Shown here in pieces: positions 1-8,989 of a stretch of 64,000 nucleotides of DNA. Under the pieces are notes generated by a model. The model had not been told where the DNA came from, did not search any database, and was given only the letters and a program-made list of their open reading frames with translations. Source of the DNA: Candidatus Krumholzibacteriia bacterium (GTDB taxonomy: Bacteria; Krumholzibacteriota; Krumholzibacteriia; LZORAL124-64-63). Numbering within the stretch: position 1 is the stretch's first letter; the number at the start of each line of letters is the position of its first letter. The position numbers were made by a program, and so were the translations under genes. The stretch is taken from assembly GCA_016744705.1 (NCBI GenBank), contig JADGDU010000020.1:1-64000 (forward strand). Direction: 5' to 3'.

Positions 1-18
1 GCCCTGGTCCTGATCTTC

Positions 19-1380
19 TCAGTCGGTGCTGCGGTAACTGTTCATCACCTTCACTGATATATCCAGCAAACGGGCGGCCTCTTTGAGGTCGCCTTTGCAA
101 TATTTGACGGTGCATTCCACCTGCTCCTGGATAAATTCATGGAGGTTGCGTGGCTGAAAGGTGCAGGCAAAAGCCCCTAAAATGAGACGTTCCCGAGAGT
201 AGGATGAGAGGTCATCTACATCCAGAATGTCATCAGTGGTTTCGGCAATGGCTGATAAAACAAGTTTGCGCAGTTCCTGGATATTACCAGGGAAATAATA
301 GTTCCCCAACAAATCCAAAAATTCCGGGGAAATGCTTTTGATATCTTTATTGTGGTGTTGATCTTCTTCCTCCAGAAAAAACTGGGCCAGGATGGGGATA
401 TCTTTGTGCCGGTCGCGCAAGGCCGGAACCTGCAGACTATTAACCATGAGTTGGTACAGCAAATCACGGGAGAAACTGTCCTTAAATTTGGAACTGGTCA
501 AATCGTGGGTCGAGGAGACGATGTAGCGCACATCACTTTGCAGAATCTCGGTGCTGTTGTCCCGGTAATACTCTCCCGTATGCAAGGCATGATTGAGGCG
601 CATCTGCACCTGGGGACTCATGTGTTCCAGGTTGTTGATGAAAATGGTGCCACCGGTGGCATCGCTCAAACCGCCGGGTTTGTTTTCAAACTCGCCGCTC
701 CAATCTTTGACTCGGCCGAATAGGACAAAGGAAAACTCATCAGGCGGGCAGCTGGTGCAATCCAGAGAAACAAAAGGGCCATCGCGGCGATCACTGGCTT
801 TGTGGATGCCATGAGCCAGCCAACTCTTGCCGCTGCCCCGCTCGCCCCAGAGGAAGACACTCAGGCTGCCTCTGGCCAGGGTTTCTGCCTGGTGGAAAAG
901 GTGAATCATGGTGGGATCCTGGGTCGGCAGGTGCTTGAAAGCCGACTGATGATCCAGATCTTCCGGGTTCACTTCCGCCGGCAGTTCTTCCATGATTTGC
1001 TGCAGGGCGCCCATTTCCATGGCACTGGAAAGCACTTCCAGCAAGTGATCTTCATCCACGGGTTTGGTCAGGTAATCGAAGGCCCCATGCTTCATGGCCC
1101 GCACCGCCAGTTCCACATCACTGACACCCGTGAGGATCAGCACGGGGATGTTGATGTCTTCGGCTCGCATCATCTTGAGTATTTCCATGCCCGTGATGTT
1201 GGGCATGTCCAAGTCCAGCATGATCACATCGTAATGGTTCTCCTGGAGCAGGCCTTTAACCCGGCGGGAATCATTTTCCACATCGGGTTCAAAAATCCCC
1301 GTTTGCATGAGGAAAACCATGAAGTAGTTGGTCACAGCCACGTCGTCGTCAACAATGAGTACTTTTTTCATATCACTCAT
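19..1380 (-). CDS. NtrC-like response regulator with degenerate AAA+ domain
   Basis: 453 aa. The receiver domain (about 1-120) has the acidic pair D11/D12, phospho-acceptor D56 and K106. A sigma-54-activator-type AAA+ domain follows (about 150-390) with Walker A GERGSGKS at 179-186, and a Fis-like helix-turn-helix lies at the C terminus (about 410-453). The GAFTGA loop that contacts sigma-54 is missing: residues 221-231 read FGRVKDWSGEF. The Walker B acidic pair is replaced (IFINNLEH, N249/N250 where DE is usual). It therefore probably binds DNA or regulates without ATP-driven sigma-54 activation; this is inferred from family knowledge. The start ATG overlaps the kinase stop (ATGA), so the two genes are translationally coupled. 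The cognate kinase is almost certainly the gene just upstream. Last gene of the redox operon visible here. Confidence 0.9.
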   Translation of the reverse strand: MSDMKKVLIVDDDVAVTNYFMVFLMQTGIFEPDVENDSRRVKGLLQENHYDVIMLDLDMPNITGMEILKMMRAEDINIPVLILTGVSDVELAVRAMKHGAFDYLTKPVDEDHLLEVLSSAMEMGALQQIMEELPAEVNPEDLDHQSAFKHLPTQDPTMIHLFHQAETLARGSLSVFLWGERGSGKSWLAHGIHKASDRRDGPFVSLDCTSCPPDEFSFVLFGRVKDWSGEFENKPGGLSDATGGTIFINNLEHMSPQVQMRLNHALHTGEYYRDNSTEILQSDVRYIVSSTHDLTSSKFKDSFSRDLLYQLMVNSLQVPALRDRHKDIPILAQFFLEEEDQHHNKDIKSISPEFLDLLGNYYFPGNIQELRKLVLSAIAETTDDILDVDDLSSYSRERLILGAFACTFQPRNLHEFIQEQVECTVKYCKGDLKEAARLLDISVKVMNSYRSTD

Positions 1381-3365
1381 GAAGTCTCCGTTGTTTCGTT
1401 GTCGCCTTCGGCTACCGGAATGCGCACGATGAAGGTGGTGCCTTCGTGAATCTTGCTGGTGACGGCGATGTTGCCTCCGTGCTCTTCGATGATGCGAAAG
1501 ACAATGGCCAATCCCAGCCCCGTGCCACCCTTGGTGCGTTTGGTGGTGAAGAAAGGGTCGAAAATCTGCTTGCGCGTTTTTTCGTCCATGCCTTTGCCAT
1601 TGTCTGCGATGCGGATCACCACATGGTCATCCTCCAGGGCGGTGGTCACTTTAATGACGCCTTTGATGTCGTCGGGAATGGCTTGGGCTGCGTTGACCAC
1701 AAGGTTCACCAGCACTTGTTCAATTTTTTGGCTGTTGCCGGAGAAGGTTGGCAGTTCGTCGGCCAGTTCCAGCTCGATGCTGGCCCGTTTGTGCACTTCA
1801 TTCTGAACCAGGCGGGTGGTGGCACCCAGCAAGGTGTTAACATCCACCACATCCACCAACAGGCCTTCATCCTTACGGGCAAAACTGCGCAGACCATCAA
1901 CGATGCCTTTGATGCGCTCGCTGCCGTGGGCCATATCATCCACCAAGGTCATGATGTGTTCTTTGAAGAAAGTGTATTTCAGGCGGGCAATTTTCAGGTC
2001 GGGGTGTGATTCGTAATGAGCATCCACAATGGGCAGCATATCTTCCAGGGCTTGCTTTACGATTTTGACGTTGCCCCTGATGAACTGGTTGGGGTTGTTG
2101 ATTTCGTGGCCGATGCCACTGACCAATTGGCCCAGACTGGCTAATTTATCAGCCTGCTGGATTTGTTGTTCGTAGGTCTTTTCCAGGGTTATATCCCGGA
2201 TGAACTCCAAAACCCCATCCACTTCGTGGTCTTCATTGAACACAGGCTGGGTGTGCAGTTGGAGATATTTATCATCCACCCTGATGTTACTGATGACGGG
2301 AATTTTATGGCGCAGAACTTTGGCCATTTTACAATCGGTACAGGGTTCGTCACGGTTGAAATATGCCTGGTAACATTTCTGACCCGTTTCTACATTGGGT
2401 TTGTTGCTGTTAACAACATTCATGTCCGGGTCGATGAGCATGACGGGGTCGGGCATGGCCAGGAACATGGTTTCCATGCGCCGGCGGGTCTGTTCCCAGC
2501 TACTGTTGATGCGGTCCAGATAACTGTCGGCCGTGTTTAATTTCTGCTGTTGGACTTCCAGTTCTCCTTCACGGCGGTTTATCTTTTTATCCAACTTAGC
2601 CAGGGCCGTTTGGAATTCGTGGGCTTCATCTTTTTTTAAGGCCACGCTATCGGCAAGTTCTTTGCGCTCCATGGCCAGGTTCAGGATGCGTCCAATTTCA
2701 CTGAGCATTTTCTGCTCTTCGGGCAATAATTTATGGCTGTCATTGAGGTAGCCAATGCGGATTTCTCCTTTAAGTTGGCCGTTGACCACCAGAAAGGCCA
2801 CGATGTAATCGCCACTGGCTGGCTCCTGTCCATATTCAACATCGTTATAGACGGAGAAAACCACGGCCTCTTCAGGGAAGCGCATGCCCGGTCCCAGGTA
2901 CTTGGGCAGTTGGGTAAAAAAGACGCCGATGTCGGTCGAATTTTGGATCCATTCGGCCACCCCGTAGAGGCAGCTCAATTCTTTGACTCGTTCTTCCCTT
3001 TCCCAATCGCTGATTTTGTTGAGGGTATCAATTTGGGCGCCAAAAAAGAGGTAGTGGTGGTTGTCCTCACTTTGCACATAGCGCACATGCATGGGCAGGC
3101 TGGTGGAGCGCAATCGTTTGGGTGTGAGCAGGGCGTTGACCCCACGGTTGCCGTTGTCCACACTCTCAATGGCCTGGCGGAAAGAAATCAGGGAAGAGGG
3201 ATCGAGAATGTGTTCGAGGGTGGGTTTTAGGTGGGGAGGATGTTGTAGTCCAAAATTGGTTTTCAATTCCTGGCTGCAATAACGCAGTTGCCCGTTTTCG
3301 TCACAGTCCAACAGGTAGACATAATTTTCTTCGATGATGGAATATAAAACTTCGAGACTGATCAT
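1377..3365 (-). CDS. PAS/GAF sensor histidine kinase
   Basis: 662 aa and soluble (no membrane segment seen). Order: N-terminal PAS-like region (about 1-115), GAF-like region (about 125-235), coiled coil (about 235-295), second PAS (about 296-395), HisKA with phospho-acceptor H420 in GIGHEINNPNQF, and HATPase with DNGKGMDE (G1), FDPFFTTK (F) and GGTGLGLAIV (G2) boxes. The second PAS carries a Cys cluster C331-x10-C342-x2-C345, suitable for binding a metal or Fe-S centre or for sensing redox; this role is inference. The ribosome binding site AAGGAG lies 9 nt before the ATG. The gene follows the NuoG-like gene after an 83-nt gap holding a strong hairpin and overlaps the response regulator by 4 nt. 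Cytoplasmic sensing fits a role in monitoring the electron-transfer genes of this operon. Confidence 0.93.
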   Translation of the reverse strand: MISLEVLYSIIEENYVYLLDCDENGQLRYCSQELKTNFGLQHPPHLKPTLEHILDPSSLISFRQAIESVDNGNRGVNALLTPKRLRSTSLPMHVRYVQSEDNHHYLFFGAQIDTLNKISDWEREERVKELSCLYGVAEWIQNSTDIGVFFTQLPKYLGPGMRFPEEAVVFSVYNDVEYGQEPASGDYIVAFLVVNGQLKGEIRIGYLNDSHKLLPEEQKMLSEIGRILNLAMERKELADSVALKKDEAHEFQTALAKLDKKINRREGELEVQQQKLNTADSYLDRINSSWEQTRRRMETMFLAMPDPVMLIDPDMNVVNSNKPNVETGQKCYQAYFNRDEPCTDCKMAKVLRHKIPVISNIRVDDKYLQLHTQPVFNEDHEVDGVLEFIRDITLEKTYEQQIQQADKLASLGQLVSGIGHEINNPNQFIRGNVKIVKQALEDMLPIVDAHYESHPDLKIARLKYTFFKEHIMTLVDDMAHGSERIKGIVDGLRSFARKDEGLLVDVVDVNTLLGATTRLVQNEVHKRASIELELADELPTFSGNSQKIEQVLVNLVVNAAQAIPDDIKGVIKVTTALEDDHVVIRIADNGKGMDEKTRKQIFDPFFTTKRTKGGTGLGLAIVFRIIEEHGGNIAVTSKIHEGTTFIVRIPVAEGDNETTETS

Positions 3366-3380
3366 AGACGGATTCTCCTT

Positions 3381-3414
3381 CGGTGAGAGGCTGGCCGGAG
3401 CCGGCCTCTCACCG
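3381..3414 (-). other. Intergenic hairpin before kinase RBS
   Basis: Perfect 11-bp inverted repeat (CGGTGAGAGGC / GCCTCTCACCG), extended inward by further G-C pairs. It sits between the NuoG-like stop and the kinase gene. On the minus strand it is followed at once by AAGGAGAATC, the kinase ribosome binding site, not by a U-run. It is unlikely to be a standard terminator; mRNA stabilisation or translational control are alternatives. Confidence 0.7.
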
Positions 3415-3448
3415 TATTGGAACCGCAGGGATCATTGAAGCCCAGAGA

Positions 3449-6400
3449 TTAGTGGCCGTGTTGAACGCGGAATCGTTCAGTGCCCACCTCTCTGAGTTCC
3501 TTGCGGTATTTTTGACTGTGGGTCAGCGCTGGTTGGATGGAGGATGTTTTGGCATCCACTCCCACAGGTATGAGCCGACCATTATCCCGAGCCGGTCGCT
3601 GCTGCCCTGTATTCCAGTACAGAGGGGCCAGAGGGCCCAACTTCTGAATCACCAGAGTGCTGATATGTTCGCTCAGGTTGGCCACGGCGGGCAAGCCAAA
3701 GGCCTGGCTCAGGCTTCCCAGAACTTCCACACCGTGCTTGCCTCCGGGGGCAGCTACGGCTGCTGAATACTGAGTGACCACGCCTTCAAAGTTGCAACGG
3801 GTGCCCGGTGTCTCCAGGAAGGTGGTTCCTGGCAGGGTGACGTCGGCAAAGCGCGTGGTTTCCGTTTCGGACCAATCCATGGCCCCAAAGAATTCCACGT
3901 TCTGGAACCAGCTGCCGGTGCGGTCGAAGTCCAGGGGGTTTTCCCCAATGACCAGAGCCGCCCGAATCTTGCCGTCTTCCAGAAGAGCCCGCAGTTGCAG
4001 GTTGTCTCCCGCGCCAGCCAGGGCCGGGGCAGCTTCTTTGCCAGGAGCAAAAGCGGGGTCTGCACCCATCACTTCCAGGCCTGCGCTGTTGGCCAGCTGC
4101 CGGGGCAGCAAAATCTCTGCCGTGCGTCCGCTGGCGCTCAGCAGCACCGTCAGATTGGCAAAGATTTCCAGGTCAGCGGGGGCCGCATCCTGGGCGCGGT
4201 CGGTGCCATGCACAATGACCACGTTTTTGGATTGGCAGATCAAGTCCGCGGTTTGGCGGATGTGATCTTCACTGACACCGGACTTGGCGGCAGCCAGATC
4301 CAGAGCCAATTCACGGCCTTGCAGGAATTCCTCCGCACCATCAATGCCACTGGCTTTCAGGTCGCCACTTTCGAGCAGGAGTTGCATGACGGCATTCCAG
4401 AAGTAAGAGGCACGTCCCCGCATGGGATCCACAGCCAAAGTGCTCAGGTGGATATCTGCAGGATCCAGGGTGCTGTTGGAGACAATCAGATCGGCGTCGC
4501 CATCGCGCACCGGGCTGATCACGTCCACATTGAGAACCAGGTGATCCGATTCCATGGACGTATTGTTGCAGATGATGAGATCTGCGTCTTTCAGGCAGTT
4601 GCGGTCAGCGGTGGAGGCGGTGAAGCCCAGAGCACCATCCATGGCCCCACTGCGTCCGGCACCGGAAATGATAGCCAGCGAACCAACGTTGTTAGTGCCC
4701 AGCCCTTCACGTGCCAGGCGGCCGGCCAGGTAGAGCTCTTCATTGGTGGACTCGGGACTGACAAAGACAGCCACGCTTTCTGGTCCGTGCTCGGCAGCCA
4801 CCGCTTTCATGCGGGTCACGATTTGGGTGTTGGCTTCATCCAAGGTCACATCTCGGTAAGAATGCCCTTCCCGCACCATGGCCGTGGTGATGCGGTCGCT
4901 CTGGATCAGCAGCTCCGATCCAAAACGGCCGTAGCGGCAGATATAATCGCCAGCAGTTTCGTTGCTGGTGGTGTAGTACTTGCCTTCAGAGAACTTGCGC
5001 ACCGTCAGTTCGCAACCGATGGAGCAGAAACCGCAGTGGGTGGCCACATCTTCAGTGGCCAGGCTGGCCCGGCCGGCAAAAGCGTATTTGGCCGTCAGGG
5101 CGCCCACTGGACAGGCGTCAATGCAATTACCGCAGCTGACGCAGTTGGTATCCTGCAGAGCATCGTTCATGGCAGGGCGCATTTCAGTTTTGAACCCACG
5201 TCCCACTAAGCCGAGGGCGCTGATGGGCAGTACCTTTTCACAGGTGCGAATGCATCGGGAACAGAGGATGCATTTGTTGGGGTCAATGCTGATGTACGGG
5301 TGGCGTTCATCCACCTTGTGTTTGCGCACGTAGCCTTTGTAGATGTCCATATCCACGTTGTATTCCTCGCCATAAAGGCGCAGGGAACAATCTTCGAAGC
5401 GCACACAACCACAGCTGAGGCAGCGGGCCGTTTCGTGGTCACTGTCGGCAATCTCAAAGCCGGTGGCCACTTCAGCAAAACTGCTGCGGCGGTCGTCCAC
5501 TTCCAGCAGATGCAGTTCGTGCCGGGGAGATTCGGGGATGTCGCCCAATTCCTGTTTGCCGGGTTTGGCCCAGAATGATTTGCGCACCACGAAGGGATCT
5601 TTTTCCATGGGGTCATTGGTGATGTAGGAAATCATGGTTTTGGCCGCACGCTGGCCATCACCGATGGCGTCGATGACCACGGTGGGACCATCGTCCACCG
5701 CATCACCACCGGCAAAGACACCGGGGATGTTGGTTTCCAGAGTGGTGGTATTGACAGCATAAGTATTCCAGCGGGTCAGCTCAACGCTACCGAGGTCGGT
5801 TTCCACCAGGCCGTCGAGCACGGTGTCCTGGCCGATGGCGCTGAGGGCCATGTCGCAGGGCAGATCAAAATCACTGCCTTCCTGAGGCACGGGGCGGCGG
5901 CGACCGGAGTCATCGGGCTCGCCCAAGGTCATGCGTTGGCAGCGGATGGCTTGCAGCTTGCCGTCTTCACGCACGATGCCAATGGGAGCCATGAGCTCCA
6001 TGATTTCCACGCCCTCTTCCAGAAGATCTTCGATTTCCATTTTGTCGGCGGGCATTTCCGCTTTGGTCCGGCGGTAAAGCACGATGACTTTTGCTGCGTC
6101 CAAACGCCAGGCGGTGCGGGCGCAATCCATGGCGGTATTTCCACCACCGACAACCACCACCACTTTGCCATCCAGGGGGACGGGGGTGTCCACCTGCACG
6201 GGCAGCCAGTCGGCTCCGGTGACCACACCTTCAGTGTCGTGTTCCCCTTCAACACGCATGGCCTTACCGGTCCAGGCGCCGGCACCGATAAAGACGGCGT
6301 CGTGTTGGTCACGCATTTGATCCAGGGAGATGTCGGTGCCAATGCGCACACCGTATTTGATTTCAGCACCCGCACGGCAGATGAAGTCGACTTCTTTGTC

Positions 6401-7135
6401 CAGCACTTCATCCGGCAGACGGTATTCGGGAATACCGTAACGCAGCATTCCTCCGGAGCGATCCATGGCTTCATACATGACAGCCTTGATGCCCTCGCGG
6501 CCCAGATACCAGGCAGCGGTCAAACTGGCAGGACCGGAACCCACCAAACCGACGGTTTTGCCGGTGCTGGGCTTGCATACGGGGTCGTCTGCGTAAATGT
6601 CGCCGGCGTCGGTGACATAACGCTTGATGTTGTTGATGGCCACGGGAGTGTCCACATCTTCACGACGGCAAACCACTTCGCATTTGCGCACGCAGATGCG
6701 TCCACAAACGGCGGGCAGGGGGTTGGCTTCACGGATAAGGTCCACCGCTTTTTGTGTTTCACCCATGGCCGCCAGGGCGATATAACCCTGGGCATCCACA
6801 TGGGCGGGGCAGCCTTCCATACAGGGGCTGATGCAGTCGGCATAGTGATTGGAAATCAACAGCTCAAGGGCCGTTTTGCGGCTGGCCTTGATGCGGTCAT
6901 TTTTTGTTTCCACTTTCATGCCGTCCATGACTCTGGTGGCGCATGAAGGCACGAGGTTGGGCCGGCCTTCCACTTCCACCACACACAGGAAGCAGGAACC
7001 GTAGGGTGTCAGCTCGGGGCTGTGGCACAGAGTGGGGATGTTGTCCAACTCCTGCTCACGGACCACTTCGAGAATGGTTTGGCCTGAAGGGGCTTCAACT
7101 TCCCGGCCATTGATGGTTATTTTTACGGTGCTCAT
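3449..7135 (-). CDS. NuoG-like/GltD-fused iron-sulfur flavoprotein
   Basis: 1228 aa multidomain electron carrier. An N-terminal [2Fe-2S] ferredoxin domain (about 1-80; C37, then PYGSCFLC and a later Cys) runs directly into a GltD-type Cys-rich segment (NHYADCISPCMEGCP, CGRICVRKCEVVC), then FAD (VGLVGSGPASLTAAW) and NAD(P)H (VVVVGGGNTAMDCARTA) Rossmann folds to about 530. Next come a two-[4Fe-4S] ferredoxin (CILCSRCIRTC, CVSCGNCIDAC) and a molybdopterin-oxidoreductase-like region with its own cluster (HCGFCSIGC...YICRYGR). The position of the formate dehydrogenase catalytic Cys/Sec appears to be non-Cys (NVGSLAIISGAGRSG), so the domain looks like NuoG, non-catalytic. Ribosome binding site AGGAG is 6 nt before ATG. 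With the NuoE- and NuoF-like genes it should form a soluble multi-flavin complex linking NAD(H), NADP(H) and probably ferredoxin. The exact reaction is unknown. Confidence 0.88.
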   Translation of the reverse strand: MSTVKITINGREVEAPSGQTILEVVREQELDNIPTLCHSPELTPYGSCFLCVVEVEGRPNLVPSCATRVMDGMKVETKNDRIKASRKTALELLISNHYADCISPCMEGCPAHVDAQGYIALAAMGETQKAVDLIREANPLPAVCGRICVRKCEVVCRREDVDTPVAINNIKRYVTDAGDIYADDPVCKPSTGKTVGLVGSGPASLTAAWYLGREGIKAVMYEAMDRSGGMLRYGIPEYRLPDEVLDKEVDFICRAGAEIKYGVRIGTDISLDQMRDQHDAVFIGAGAWTGKAMRVEGEHDTEGVVTGADWLPVQVDTPVPLDGKVVVVVGGGNTAMDCARTAWRLDAAKVIVLYRRTKAEMPADKMEIEDLLEEGVEIMELMAPIGIVREDGKLQAIRCQRMTLGEPDDSGRRRPVPQEGSDFDLPCDMALSAIGQDTVLDGLVETDLGSVELTRWNTYAVNTTTLETNIPGVFAGGDAVDDGPTVVIDAIGDGQRAAKTMISYITNDPMEKDPFVVRKSFWAKPGKQELGDIPESPRHELHLLEVDDRRSSFAEVATGFEIADSDHETARCLSCGCVRFEDCSLRLYGEEYNVDMDIYKGYVRKHKVDERHPYISIDPNKCILCSRCIRTCEKVLPISALGLVGRGFKTEMRPAMNDALQDTNCVSCGNCIDACPVGALTAKYAFAGRASLATEDVATHCGFCSIGCELTVRKFSEGKYYTTSNETAGDYICRYGRFGSELLIQSDRITTAMVREGHSYRDVTLDEANTQIVTRMKAVAAEHGPESVAVFVSPESTNEELYLAGRLAREGLGTNNVGSLAIISGAGRSGAMDGALGFTASTADRNCLKDADLIICNNTSMESDHLVLNVDVISPVRDGDADLIVSNSTLDPADIHLSTLAVDPMRGRASYFWNAVMQLLLESGDLKASGIDGAEEFLQGRELALDLAAAKSGVSEDHIRQTADLICQSKNVVIVHGTDRAQDAAPADLEIFANLTVLLSASGRTAEILLPRQLANSAGLEVMGADPAFAPGKEAAPALAGAGDNLQLRALLEDGKIRAALVIGENPLDFDRTGSWFQNVEFFGAMDWSETETTRFADVTLPGTTFLETPGTRCNFEGVVTQYSAAVAAPGGKHGVEVLGSLSQAFGLPAVANLSEHISTLVIQKLGPLAPLYWNTGQQRPARDNGRLIPVGVDAKTSSIQPALTHSQKYRKELREVGTERFRVQHGH

Positions 7136-7156
7136 CGGTCGCTCCTATGGGTCAGA

Positions 7157-8938
7157 CTACTGGGTGAAGATGGCGTCAAAACTGCAACTGGTCAGACACT
7201 TGCCGCACTTCACACAGGCGTCGGCATCAATAATGTGAATTTCTTTTTTGTTACCCGCGATGGCGTCAACGGGGCAGGTCTTGGCGCATACCGTGCAACC
7301 ATTGCACAGATCGCCGTTGATGATGAAGTCCACCAGAGCCTGGCAACTGCCGGCAGGGCAGGCGTGGTCGTTGATGTGGGCTTCGTACTCATGGAGATAG
7401 TAGCGCAGGGTTGTTTGCACTGGGTTGGGGGCCGTTTGGCCCAGGCCACAAAGGCTGGCTTCTTTGATGCGGACTGAGAGTTCTTTCAAGCGATCGATGT
7501 CTTCGGGTACGCCTTCACCGTGAACCAGACGCTCAAGAATTTCCAACATGCGCAGAGTTCCGATGCGGCAGAAGGTGCACTTGCCACAACTTTCACTCTG
7601 GGTGAACTCCAGGAAGAAACGAGCGATCTCCACCATGCAGGTGGTCTGATCCATGACCACCATACCACCGGAGCCCATGATGGCGCCGGTTTTGGGAATG
7701 GTTTCGAAGTCGACTTTGATGTCCATCTGGTCGGCGGGGATGCAGCCGCCGCTGGGGCCGCCCATCTGTACGGCCTTGAAGGTTCCGCCTTCTTTGATGC
7801 CGCCGCCAATTTTAAAAACCAGATCTTCAATGGTGGTGCCCATGGGCACTTCTGCCAGGCCACCTTTGACCACCCGGCCGGCCAGAGCAAATACTTTAGT
7901 GCCTTTACTCTTTTCGGTACCGTAGGCTGAGTAAGCAGCAGCACCCTGGCGAATGATCCAGGGGATGTTGGCAAAGGTTTCGACATTGTTATTGTTGGTG
8001 GGCTTTTGCCACAATCCGGCTTCAGCTGGAAATGGGGGACGGATGCGAGGCATCCCGCGTTGGCCTTCAATGGAGGCGAACAGGGCTGTCTCTTCACCAC
8101 AGACAAAGGCTCCTGCGCCTTGCTTGATCTTCATGTCGAAGTCCATGCCCGAGCCCATGATGTTTTTGCCCAGGAAACCTTTTTCCCGAGCGGCGGCCAA
8201 GGCAATTTCCAGGCGTTTGATAGCCAGGGGATATTCAGCCCGGCAATAGATGTAGCCGTGGGTTCCCTGGATGGCCTGGGCACAGATGATCATGCCTTCG
8301 ATGACCGCGTGGGGGTCGCCTTCCAAAACTGAACGATCCATGAATGCGCCGGGATCGCCTTCATCAGCATTGCAAACCACGTACTTCTTGTCGCCATCGT
8401 AGCCGGCGCAGAAGGACCACTTCAGGCCCGTGGGGAAACCGGCACCACCACGTCCGCGCAGGCCGGAGTCTTTCACTTCCTGGATGACATCGGCGCCAGT
8501 CATTTCCGTCAGGGCAATACGAGCACCTTCGTAACCACCGGTGGCGATATAGTCGTCAATGCTTTCAGGGTCGATGTTGCCGCAGTTGCGCAGGACGATG
8601 CGTTCCTGCATATCCAGATAAACGGCTTCTGTACCCGAAGAGGAATCATCTTCCTCAAAACAGTAGACAAGATTTTCGTCTACGATGCGCTTGTCGTTCA
8701 AGACATGGGACTCCATGATCTCGTCGGCGCCTTTTGGGTCGACTCCGCCATAGATGACACGACTTTTACCATCGTCGATTTCCACCAGGGGCTCACGGAA
8801 ACACATACCGATGCAACCGGTGATGGACAGCTCGCACTGGTCCGGATGTTCGGCCACCAGTTCGGCCAGCCGGTCGTATGTTGCCTGCGCTCCAGCCGAG
8901 AGTCCACAGGTGCCCATTCCTACGATTATTTTCTTCAT
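7157..8938 (-). CDS. nuoF: NuoF/HydB-like NADH-binding flavoprotein subunit
   Basis: 593 aa, longer than plain NuoF (about 430). It has an N-terminal thioredoxin-like [2Fe-2S] domain (MGTCGLSAG, CELSITGCIGMC), the FMN/NADH core (RGRGGAGFPTGLKW, CNADEGDPGAFMDR, GAGAFVCGEETAL), the N3-type [4Fe-4S] motif (ESCGKCTFCRIG...CGLG) and a C-terminal two-[4Fe-4S] ferredoxin (CNGCTVCAKTCP, CVKCGKCLTSC). This is the architecture of HydB, the flavoprotein of electron-bifurcating [FeFe] hydrogenases and related complexes. No [FeFe]-hydrogenase HydA gene is in the window; the NuoG/GltD fusion takes the third place. Ribosome binding site GGAG lies 7 nt before ATG. Cytoplasmic; oxidises or reduces NAD(H) at FMN. 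Confidence 0.93.
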   Translation of the reverse strand: MKKIIVGMGTCGLSAGAQATYDRLAELVAEHPDQCELSITGCIGMCFREPLVEIDDGKSRVIYGGVDPKGADEIMESHVLNDKRIVDENLVYCFEEDDSSSGTEAVYLDMQERIVLRNCGNIDPESIDDYIATGGYEGARIALTEMTGADVIQEVKDSGLRGRGGAGFPTGLKWSFCAGYDGDKKYVVCNADEGDPGAFMDRSVLEGDPHAVIEGMIICAQAIQGTHGYIYCRAEYPLAIKRLEIALAAAREKGFLGKNIMGSGMDFDMKIKQGAGAFVCGEETALFASIEGQRGMPRIRPPFPAEAGLWQKPTNNNNVETFANIPWIIRQGAAAYSAYGTEKSKGTKVFALAGRVVKGGLAEVPMGTTIEDLVFKIGGGIKEGGTFKAVQMGGPSGGCIPADQMDIKVDFETIPKTGAIMGSGGMVVMDQTTCMVEIARFFLEFTQSESCGKCTFCRIGTLRMLEILERLVHGEGVPEDIDRLKELSVRIKEASLCGLGQTAPNPVQTTLRYYLHEYEAHINDHACPAGSCQALVDFIINGDLCNGCTVCAKTCPVDAIAGNKKEIHIIDADACVKCGKCLTSCSFDAIFTQ

Positions 8939-8989
8939 GAAAGCGCTCCAGTGCCCCGGCTGAGAGCCAAGGCGGATCGTGATTCAGCT

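Noticed and set aside
3774..6946. Long plus-strand open frames opposite the NuoG-like gene
   Set aside because: They are antisense shadows of a clear coding sequence, with low-complexity composition and no domain.
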